Under the pieces are notes generated by a model. The model did not search any database. It was not told where the DNA came from and saw only the letters and a program-made list of their open reading frames with translations. The translations under genes and the position numbers were made by a program. From Micromonospora peucetia (GTDB lineage Bacteria > Actinomycetota > Actinomycetes > Mycobacteriales > Micromonosporaceae), in the NCBI RefSeq assembly GCF_900091625.1, contig NZ_FMIC01000002.1:4588001-4652000 (forward strand): a stretch of 64,000 bases of DNA. Direction: 5' to 3'. Below are positions 37,324-44,369 of this stretch, piece by piece (the first letter of the stretch is position 1; each line of letters opens with the position of its first letter).

Positions 37324-37497
37324 GTCCTCGACCGTACGACGCCCGTGCGGCAGGCAGGGAGGGTCTGGCATTACCGGGCAGGACCGTCACTGCCTGCCGC
37401 GCGGGAAATCAGGTTTCGTGGAGTCAGCGGAAGGAACTGACCGACTACCGGCCCACCCGGGCTGGCAGAGCCCACTGAACCTGCGGAGGAAGTCATC

Positions 37498-38355
37498 GTG
37501 GCACCACAGAACCGACTGATCACGCTCAACAACGGCGTCCAGATGCCGATTCTCGGCTTCGGCGTCTTCCAGGTCCCCGAAGACCAGACCGAGCAGGTTG
37601 TCACGGACGCTCTCGCCGCCGGCTACCGGTCCATCGACACCGCCGCCTCGTACGGCAACGAGGAAGCCGTTGGCCGCGCGATCAAGGGCAGCGGAATCCC
37701 GCGCGAGGAGTTGTTCATCACCACCAAGATGTGGATCCAACACACCGGCGAGGACACCGCCAAGCGCGAATTCGACAATTCTCTGCGGCGCCTGGGCCTG
37801 GACTACCTCGACCTGTACCTCATTCACCAGCCCCTCGGGGACTATTACAGTTCCTGGCGGGCTATGCAGAAGCTGTACGGCGAAAGTCTGATCAAAGCGA
37901 TCGGGGTTTCCAACTTCTACCCCGACCGGCTCGTCGATTTGATCCAGCACAACGACGTTACCCCGGCCGTGAACCAGATCGAGACGCACCCGTTCTTCCA
38001 GCGCCAAGCCGACCAGCAGCTCATGCGCGAACACGGTGTACAGATCGAGTCCTGGGGTCCGTTCGCCGAGGGCAGGAACGACCTGTTCACCAACCCCGTC
38101 CTGGCCGAGATCGGCAGTGCGCACGGCAAGTCCGTCGCCCAGGTCGTCCTGCGGTGGCTCACCCAGCGTGATGTCGTGGTCATTCCGAAGTCCGTACGTC
38201 CCGACCGCATGGCCGAGAACCTCGACATCTTCGACTTCGACCTCACCGACGACGAGATGACCCGTGTCGCGGCCCTGGACACGGGCGCGACCGTCTTCTT
38301 CGATCACCACGACCCCGCGATGGTCGAGTGGCTCGGCGGGCGCCGCGTCGACTGA
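37498..38355 (+). CDS. Aldo/keto reductase
   Basis: 285 residues; GTG with GGAGGA 8 bases upstream. NADPH-dependent AKR barrel with the catalytic tetrad: Asp and Tyr in [11 protein letters not shown] (about 43-53), Lys in ITTKMW and His in YLIHQP. The cofactor-binding signature [14 protein letters not shown] is near the end. AKR5-like enzymes reduce small aldehydes and ketones. Divergent from the XRE regulator and followed by a flavodoxin-like lipoprotein gene, a set repeated in many actinobacteria that suggests an oxidant or carbonyl response. Confidence 0.93.
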   Translation: MAPQNRLITLNNGVQMPILGFGVFQVPEDQTEQVVTDALAAGYRSIDTAASYGNEEAVGRAIKGSGIPREELFITTKMWIQHTGEDTAKREFDNSLRRLGLDYLDLYLIHQPLGDYYSSWRAMQKLYGESLIKAIGVSNFYPDRLVDLIQHNDVTPAVNQIETHPFFQRQADQQLMREHGVQIESWGPFAEGRNDLFTNPVLAEIGSAHGKSVAQVVLRWLTQRDVVVIPKSVRPDRMAENLDIFDFDLTDDEMTRVAALDTGATVFFDHHDPAMVEWLGGRRVD

Positions 38356-38479
38356 CGCGCCAGCCCGTTGAGGGCACCGCCGTGGTGCGAAAGCGGTCGC
38401 CCGACGCCGCGCCTGGCTACTGGCCGAGGGCGACCCGCCCCCTTGATGAACACCGACGACCAACGTGGAAGTGGATGAC

Positions 38480-39172
38480 ATGCAGGACTCGCCACTGGCG
38501 ACACGACGACGGTCGCTGCTGCAACTGGCCGGTCTGGTGACGGTGAGCGCCGTGGCCGGGAGCAACCTCGCCGGCTGCGTGGCCGGTACGTCCGGCCAAA
38601 CGACCGCGAGCCCCGCGCCTCGCGGCTCGGCCACATCCAGCGGGCGTCCCAGAGTGCTGCTGGCGTACTTCTCCCGCGCCGGCTGGAACTATCACTACGG
38701 AGGCCGCACCCACCTGCGGACTGGAAACACCGAAGTGCTCGCCGTCATGATCAGCAGGCTCATCGAATGCGACGTCCACCGCATCGAAGCAGCCGAGCCC
38801 TACTCCGACGACTACCAGGACACCGTCGAGCGCAACGTGCGAGAGCAGAGCACCGACGCGCGTCCCGTGATCGCCGACCCACTTGCGTCCATCGACCAGT
38901 ACGAGATCGTCCTGCTGGCCAGCGGGATCTGGAACGTCCGCGCACCCATGATCATGTCAAGGTTCGCCGACAGCTACGACTTCGCCGGCAAGACCGTCCA
39001 CCCGGTTACCACCCACGCCATGAGCGGGCTGGGCACCACCGAACGCGACTACGCGGCCACCTGCCGCGGTGCTGTCATCGCCGACGGACTCGCCGTACGC
39101 GGCGAAGAAGTCAACGATGCCCGTCCCGCGGTGGAAACCTGGCTGCGGCAGAACGGCCTGCTCAACCCGTGA
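38480..39172 (+). CDS. Flavodoxin-like lipoprotein
   Basis: 230 residues from ATG 38480; an in-frame GTG at 38465 would add five residues. The N-terminus has a twin-arginine-like TRRRSLLQLAGL and lipobox LAGC, then a Ser/Thr/Pro linker. The remainder is a flavodoxin fold: VLLAYFSRAGWNYHYGGR at the phosphate-binding loop, TGNTEVLAVMI, and YEIVLLASGIWNVRAPMI. The protein would bind FMN and act in electron transfer outside the membrane. It follows the aldo/keto reductase by 124 bases and probably shares its regulation. Confidence 0.88.
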   Translation: MQDSPLATRRRSLLQLAGLVTVSAVAGSNLAGCVAGTSGQTTASPAPRGSATSSGRPRVLLAYFSRAGWNYHYGGRTHLRTGNTEVLAVMISRLIECDVHRIEAAEPYSDDYQDTVERNVREQSTDARPVIADPLASIDQYEIVLLASGIWNVRAPMIMSRFADSYDFAGKTVHPVTTHAMSGLGTTERDYAATCRGAVIADGLAVRGEEVNDARPAVETWLRQNGLLNP

Positions 39173-39258
39173 CCACGCACCAGGGCATCCCGGCGCTCCT
39201 GGCGGCTGTCCGGGGTCGATGAGGTCGCGTTGAGCGGTGACGGGCTGTACCGCGAACA

Positions 39259-39313
39259 TTGACGAAGCGATCCCATCTCCCTAAGTTGAGCCGGTAGCAC
39301 TCAACTTTGAGTG
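39259..39313 (+). promoter_or_regulatory. Promoter with overlapping operator for the MFS gene
   Basis: TTGACG (39259-39264), 17-base spacer, TAAGTT (39282-39287): a good sigma-70-type promoter. Just downstream is CACTCAACTTTGAGTG (39298-39313), 7-base perfect arms around CT, at the expected transcription start. AGTTGAG (39284-39290) also pairs with CTCAACT (39300-39306). This is a repressor-type arrangement, but no repressor gene adjoins it. Confidence 0.6.
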
Positions 39314-39376
39314 ATGGGGCGTTCGGTGTCCTGCGCGGAGGCCTCGCGCCAGCCGGACAACGCTGCTGGAGGTTCG

Positions 39377-40663
39377 ATGAGTGGCAGCTCGCACGTCCTA
39401 CGGGACCGCAACGGGGCCGCCTACCTGGGTGCGGTGGTCGTCTCCGGATTCGGTACCAGCGCGATGATGCTGGTCGCCGGGATCTGGGTGATGACACTGA
39501 CGAAATCGACCAGCCTGGCCGCCCTGGTGACCTTCCTGGTGTGGGCGCCGACCCTGGTCGGGCCGGTGATCGGGGCCGTGGTCGACAAGGTTCGCCAGCG
39601 CCGCCTCGTCCTCATCGTGTCGAACCTGGTGATGGCCGTTCTGCTGCTTTCGCTGCTGCTGGTCCGCTCTGCCGACCAGGTCTGGCTCTTGTTCGTGGTC
39701 ATGTTCCTCTACGGCATCAGCTTCGTCGCGTCGGACGCGGCCGAGACGGCGATTCTGCCGTCCGCCATCCCTGACAACCTGCTCGCCGATGTCAACGGAC
39801 TCCGGATGTCGGCCTCCGAAGGCATGAAGCTCGTCGCGCCGCTGGCCGGAGCGGGACTGTTCAGCCTCCTGGGCGGCTCCGCAGTGGCGGCGCTCGATGC
39901 CGCCACGTTCGTGCTGGCCGCGTACCTGTGTGCGCTGATCCGACCCCGGCCCGGGCTCCCGGTGACCACCGGGGCGGAGTCCGACCACACTGAGGGTTGG
40001 CTGCGTGGGCTCGTCGAGAGCACCCGCCTGCTCTGGCACCATGCCGCGCTGCGCCGGCTGGTGCTGGTCGGCTCGGTGACGATGTTCGTCGCCGGTGTCG
40101 GCGGTGCCACGGTGTTCGCCATCGTCGACCAGGGCCTGCACCGGGCTCCGGCCCTCGTCGGCGTGCTCGCCGCGGTTCAGGGCGGTGGTGCCGTGGTAGG
40201 TGGCCTGCTTGCGGGGCCGCTGATGAAACGGCTGAGCGCGCGCCTCTTCGTGGCCATGGCGGTCGTGCTGTTCGCGGTCGGCGTGCTGATGCGGGCCACC
40301 CCGTCGCTGTCTCCGGTGGTGGTGGCGAGCTTTCTCGGCGGTCTCAGCCTGCCGTGGGTGCTCGTCGTCGTGGCCACCTCGGTGCAGCGCGACATCCCGT
40401 CGGCCTATCTCGGGCGGGTGGCGGCAACCGTCCACATGCTCACGTTCGCTCCGAACGCTCTCGGTCAGGCGCTCGGCGCCGGCCTGCTCGTCTTCGTCGG
40501 CTACCGGATGATCCTCCTCGTGGCCGGCGCCATTGCTCTGCTGGCCGTCCTCGGCTGTCTCTGGCGGTTCCCCGTCGACCGGAAGCAGGCCGGTGAAGAG
40601 GCCGGACGCGCGGACGAGCAGGTTCCGGCGCGCCCCACCGCAGAGAGTGTGGACGCGCCCTGA
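39377..40663 (+). CDS. MFS transporter, probable drug exporter
   Basis: 428 residues from ATG 39377 (GGAGG five bases upstream; the longer frame from 39311 lacks a site and is not conserved in style). About 12 hydrophobic segments, with the MFS loop between helices 2 and 3 reading GAVVDKVRQRRLVL. It resembles the MFS_3/enterobactin-exporter-like group (MacB-independent macrolide or siderophore efflux). Basic/acidic C-terminal tail. Expressed from the operator-controlled promoter upstream; a 170-base gap separates it from the divIVA-like gene. The substrate cannot be read from sequence. Confidence 0.9.
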   Translation: MSGSSHVLRDRNGAAYLGAVVVSGFGTSAMMLVAGIWVMTLTKSTSLAALVTFLVWAPTLVGPVIGAVVDKVRQRRLVLIVSNLVMAVLLLSLLLVRSADQVWLLFVVMFLYGISFVASDAAETAILPSAIPDNLLADVNGLRMSASEGMKLVAPLAGAGLFSLLGGSAVAALDAATFVLAAYLCALIRPRPGLPVTTGAESDHTEGWLRGLVESTRLLWHHAALRRLVLVGSVTMFVAGVGGATVFAIVDQGLHRAPALVGVLAAVQGGGAVVGGLLAGPLMKRLSARLFVAMAVVLFAVGVLMRATPSLSPVVVASFLGGLSLPWVLVVVATSVQRDIPSAYLGRVAATVHMLTFAPNALGQALGAGLLVFVGYRMILLVAGAIALLAVLGCLWRFPVDRKQAGEEAGRADEQVPARPTAESVDAP

Positions 40664-40833
40664 CGGCCCGCAGTTTGCAGACGCGGGGGTGGACCATCGC
40701 TGCTATATGATGCGCGATGGCACTCGCGCTCGTTGCGCATCCGACGGTGACGGGGTTACTGCATCCGCAGCACGGTAGAGCGAACCCTGGCTCGACGGGC
40801 GATGTCGCTCAGCGACCGATCCAAGGAGTTCCT

Positions 40834-41535
40834 ATGCCCCTGACGCCGGCCGACATTCACAACATGGCCTTCAAGAAGCCCTCGCTCGGCAAGCGGGGGT
40901 ACGACGAGGAAGAGGTGGATGCCTTCCTCGACGAGGTCGAACGTGAGATCCAGCGGCTCGCGGACGACAACAGCGCTCTGCGGGCGCAGGTCGAGACCGG
41001 TGTCGGCGCGCACGACCGGCTCGGCCCGGAGTTGCAGGAACTGCGGGCGCAGTTGGACCGGTCGCAAAGAGAGCGGGCGGCCGCTGAGCAGGCCGCGCAG
41101 GACGCGCAGCGACAGTTGGAGTCGGCGCGCGCTCAGGCCAGGGAGGACGCACCCGATGAGGGAAGCAGGGGCCTGCCGGTACTCATGATGGCGCAACGCA
41201 CCGCCGATGAGTATCTGAGCAAGGCGCGTCTGGAAGCCGATGAACTGCTGTCGGGAACCCGTGCGAAGATTGAAAGAATGGTTCAGGAGGCGCAGGCCAA
41301 GGCGCAGAAAACAGAGACGCAGGCCGTTGGTCGCCACAAGGAGGCGATCGAGGGCCTCGACGTCAGTCTGACGGAGGCACAGCGGCACATCATCACTCTC
41401 ACTCATTTTGCGCAGGATTACCGCAGGCGCCTACAGGAGCATCTGTCGAGTCTGATGAACGACATGGATGGTGCCGGCATCAGGGACAAGCACATCCCCG
41501 ACGAGCTGCCGGCCCAGCTCAGCTCCGAAAACTGA
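40834..41535 (+). CDS. DivIVA-domain protein, paralog 1
   Basis: 233 residues from ATG 40834 with AAGGAG upstream; a longer in-frame start at 40717 adds unconserved sequence. The N-terminal DivIVA/Wag31 domain [20 protein letters not shown] plus [19 protein letters not shown] is followed by coiled-coil segments rich in Glu, Gln and Ala (about 65-110 and 140-210). Wag31/DivIVA marks curved membrane and poles and steers tip growth. The main copy normally sits in the cell-division (dcw) cluster with sepF and ftsZ, absent here, so this is an extra paralog. A close relative follows in tandem. Confidence 0.92.
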   Translation: MPLTPADIHNMAFKKPSLGKRGYDEEEVDAFLDEVEREIQRLADDNSALRAQVETGVGAHDRLGPELQELRAQLDRSQRERAAAEQAAQDAQRQLESARAQAREDAPDEGSRGLPVLMMAQRTADEYLSKARLEADELLSGTRAKIERMVQEAQAKAQKTETQAVGRHKEAIEGLDVSLTEAQRHIITLTHFAQDYRRRLQEHLSSLMNDMDGAGIRDKHIPDELPAQLSSEN

Positions 41536-42003
41536 GGGTGCTCGCCGAGCCTGCGGGTGGTCGCTTCGGCCCGCCCGACAGTGGCGGATTCTGGCGTGCG
41601 AGCGGGTGACCTCGTAAAGCCGGTCCCGGCGGCGATCTTCTGTCACGTGCGAGGGCGTCCGCACCCCGGCGCGCCACCCGCTTCCGTCAGCCGTACGCCG
41701 CCTCCCGCGACACCCGAGGCCGCGCCGCGATCTCACACACCGACACCGACCCACCCTGCGGGAACCACCCGGTCGCCCGTCCCCACGTGGACAGCCCACC
41801 ACCATCGGGATACCTCATGGCACCCATCCACCCGAAGCCACGCCAGCAAGCACATCCACATCGGACGAGCCTGACCTTTCATGATCTGTAATGAAGGCCA
41901 CTCGTAACGGCGACATTGTTGATGCGCTGCGTCCATCCGCACCGGCTGAGGTACTCTGTCTCGCGCTACGCCGTGCACGCGGGGCGAACTTCAGGGAGCC
42001 AAG
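41536..42003. other. Intergenic region between the two DivIVA paralogs
   Basis: 468 bases without a convincing gene: a 105-codon plus-strand frame is Pro/Thr-rich with no ribosome site or recognisable domain. The last 120 bases are less GC-rich than the surroundings and should hold the promoter of paralog 2 (TACTCT at 41952-41957 is a possible -10). Confidence 0.5.
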
Positions 42004-42762
42004 ATGCCATTAACTCCGGCCGACATCCATAACGTCGCTTTCAAGAAGCCGCCGATCGGCAAAAGGGGCTACGACGAGGAGGAAGTCGACGCCTTCCTCG
42101 ATGGGATCGAACATGAAATCATTCGATTGATCGAGGAAAATGAATCACTGCGTCGAAGGTCCGTGCATGGCCCATCCGCCCATGAGGGGGACAGCCTCAG
42201 CGCAGCCGGCTACGCCGAGCTATCGGAACTGCGGTCGAGGCTCCAGCGGGTGATGAGCGAGAAGGCGGACACCGAACGGGTTCGGGATCTGCTGCAGGAT
42301 GATCTGGAGCGTGCCCGTGCGCAGGCTGCGTCTCGCACCGAGGGGGGCGCACAGGACGGTCAGGTGACCCGTGTGCTCGAGATGGCGCAGCAGACGGCGG
42401 ACGGCCACATCGCGGACGCCCGCCGCGAGGCTGACAAGCTGGTCGGGAGCGCCCTGGGGCAGGCACAGTCGCTGGTGGACGAGGCGCAGGCGAACGCCGG
42501 GAAGACCGAGGATACGGCCCTCCAGCGCTACCGCGACGCGATCCGTACGTTGGAGAACGAGCGCGACGCTCTACAGCGGCGGGTGGAAGAACTCACCGGC
42601 TTCGGGCGCGACTACCAGGAGCGCCTGCGAGTCGAGGTGACGCACCGGATGCACAACATGAAGGACATCCCCAAGCTCGGCCCGGCCCCGGTGTTCGACG
42701 AGAGCGCCTGGCTTCGCCATCGGCGTCCGGGTCGGCAGAACGTGAGTGGTGACGCCCGCTGA
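42004..42762 (+). CDS. DivIVA-domain protein, paralog 2
   Basis: 252 residues; ATG with AGGGAGCCAAG upstream. The same N-terminal block as paralog 1 ([20 protein letters not shown], then [18 protein letters not shown]) and a similar coiled-coil body with matching stretches [20 protein letters not shown] and [12 protein letters not shown], so the pair arose by tandem duplication. Codon 3 is TTA (42010-42012), absent from paralog 1, which may limit translation to stages when the UUA tRNA is charged. The C-terminus is basic. Likely a polarity or septum-associated scaffold. Confidence 0.9.
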   Translation: MPLTPADIHNVAFKKPPIGKRGYDEEEVDAFLDGIEHEIIRLIEENESLRRRSVHGPSAHEGDSLSAAGYAELSELRSRLQRVMSEKADTERVRDLLQDDLERARAQAASRTEGGAQDGQVTRVLEMAQQTADGHIADARREADKLVGSALGQAQSLVDEAQANAGKTEDTALQRYRDAIRTLENERDALQRRVEELTGFGRDYQERLRVEVTHRMHNMKDIPKLGPAPVFDESAWLRHRRPGRQNVSGDAR

Positions 42763-42849
42763 GCAATACGTGTTGGGCGGGGGCGCGGTCTCGCTCACCC
42801 TGCGCTCTTCGCGCGTGATCACGCACGGCTCGTGTTGTTCGACTGGCTA

Positions 42850-42999
42850 CACAACCCTCTCGCCGGCCTGCGTGACGGGTTCCTGCCCCCGCCCGACCTC
42901 GACCTCGTCGAACCGGTCGGATTCGATGATGGCCGCGGCGGCTGCCTTGCCGATGTCGTCGACTGCGAGGGAGCGCCGGGTCCCGGGCTTCAGCACAGT
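42850..42999 (-). pseudogene. Remnant of an NmrA-like NAD(P)-binding protein
   Basis: A short frame reading TRRSLAVDDIGKAAAAAI and ESDRFDEVEV matches the conserved VDDIG-A-AAA-DP-RF segment of NmrA/SDR-type proteins. The rest of that protein is not found in any frame nearby, and there is no start. Interpreted as a decayed fragment. Confidence 0.4.
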
Positions 43000-43015
43000 C
43001 ACCAGGCCGCCCTCG

Positions 43016-43123
43016 GTGCTGTACGCCCGCGCCCGCGAACTGGCCGACGTAGCCGACTCTCGCGCCGCGCTGCCGAAGTGGCTGAGCTCCGTCACCGCGT
43101 ACGCCGCAACTGTCCGAGGACTG
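43016..43123 (+). pseudogene. Remnant of a TetR-type regulator C-terminus
   Basis: The frame YARARELADVADSRAALPKW followed by LSSVTAYAATVRGL looks like the start of a TetR-family ligand-binding domain. No HTH precedes it in frame, and the frame degenerates afterwards. It lies head-to-head with the NmrA fragment, an arrangement usual for intact TetR/oxidoreductase pairs. Confidence 0.35.
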
Positions 43124-43166
43124 GATCGCGCTGACCCGCGACAGAGTTGCCGCCCCCGACGTGGCG

Positions 43167-43200
43167 CTCGGTGAGCTGCGCCGAGGCGCAGCTCACCGAG
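43167..43200. terminator. 15-bp perfect hairpin with CGAG tetraloop
   Basis: CTCGGTGAGCTGCGC, loop CGAG, GCGCAGCTCACCGAG. It lies in the 560-base region between DivIVA paralog 2 and the convergent secreted-protein gene, which otherwise holds only decayed fragments. Likely a bidirectional terminator. Confidence 0.6.
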
Positions 43201-43322
43201 GAGGGCGAACCACTGGTGCGCCGCGAATGACGGTGCGTTGGCACCGGGCGTGACCGGCACCGACCTGCTCACGCCCTTCGCCGCGCGGCGCCGACAGCTG
43301 TGGCAGACGCCGCGCGGCGCGG

Positions 43323-44177
43323 TCAGCTGCCGCAGACGCCGTACCCGCTCAGGCTCCACGTGCCGGCGAAGCCGTCGGCGTCCTCGTCCGCTCGTACGCG
43401 CAGGGTGGTGCCGGCGGTGATGTTGAGCGCGCTGAGCAGCACCTGCCCATTGCCGGCGTTGATGTCCGCTCCGATGCTGTAGAGCGCCTTGCCGGCCGGG
43501 CAGGTCTTCAGGTGGGTGGTGGCGGGGTCACTCGCGCTGGTTCCCGTAACCACGATCCGCTCCAACCCGGCGGGCGCGGTGGCGCAGACCGCGAACGAGG
43601 TGGCGCTCCAGCCGGTCGGTGCCGTGCCCTGGACCGCGACCGCCCGGACGGTCACCGACGTCAGGTCGAACGACGGCACCACCTGGTCGAGCACAACGTC
43701 ACCCTGGCCGCCGTTGATCCGTCCGCCCATCCCGATGACCTTCTTCGTCCCGCAGCTCGCGGTGACGAACTCCGTGCCGGCGGCCCCGGTCGTCGCGACG
43801 ACCTGGTAACCGGCCGGTGGGGTGGCGCACTGGCCGATGGCCTGGAGCCCCCACTCGCCGGTGAAGTTCGTCGGGCCGACCTCCCGCATGGTCGTGAAGA
43901 AGCCACTGCCGTTCGCCAGTGGTTCCAGGCGGTCCAGCCCGACCCTGCCCTGCGCACTCGACCCGGCGGTGAGGAACCCGCCTCCGCCGGTGACGACCTT
44001 GCCGGCTGGGCACGGCGCGAGCGCCGACTTGTCCTGGCTGCTGTCGGCGGCCGTCCCGACGACGGTCTCCAGCCCGGCGGGAGCTGCCGCTGCCGGGGTC
44101 GCCCAGCCCATCGCGGCCAGCACCGTAGCCGCTCCGAAGGCTGCCGTCAGCAGGCCGCTTCTCGTGTTCGCTCGCAT
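43323..44177 (-). CDS. Secreted three-repeat protein of unknown function
   Basis: 284 residues; ATG 44177 after AGGGAGATC. Sec signal peptide (about 1-33: basic RANTR, hydrophobic core, AAAA-P). The mature part contains three degenerate repeats of about 80 residues, each with a C-x-x-(G)K segment then a Gly-rich strand (CPAGKVVTGGGG, CGTKKVIGMGGRI, CPAGKALYSIGADI) and ending near another Cys-Ala/Gly. The paired cysteines suggest disulfides. Beta-rich, no enzyme motif. Repeats of this kind occur in secreted actinomycete proteins without known role. It is divergent from the SARP gene. Confidence 0.85.
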   Translation of the reverse strand: MRANTRSGLLTAAFGAATVLAAMGWATPAAAAPAGLETVVGTAADSSQDKSALAPCPAGKVVTGGGGFLTAGSSAQGRVGLDRLEPLANGSGFFTTMREVGPTNFTGEWGLQAIGQCATPPAGYQVVATTGAAGTEFVTASCGTKKVIGMGGRINGGQGDVVLDQVVPSFDLTSVTVRAVAVQGTAPTGWSATSFAVCATAPAGLERIVVTGTSASDPATTHLKTCPAGKALYSIGADINAGNGQVLLSALNITAGTTLRVRADEDADGFAGTWSLSGYGVCGS

Positions 44178-44369
44178 GTCGATCTCCCTGTCCGCTGCTG
44201 GCCGGCGCTGGTGCCGGCCGTTGCTCCCACCGCAGGATCTTGGCCGGTCGGTCTGGAGAAGCCTGGGCGCCGAGCTTTGTCGTCCGCTATCCGACCGCTT
44301 GCCGTAAGCCGCCCCGTCCGATCCGTCCATAGAATTCGATCGTCAGGTCACGACCGGTAAGGGAACGTC

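Noticed and set aside
41557..41874. 105-codon frame between the DivIVA paralogs
   Set aside because: Pro/Thr/Ser-rich with no ribosome site, no domain and poor codon bias.
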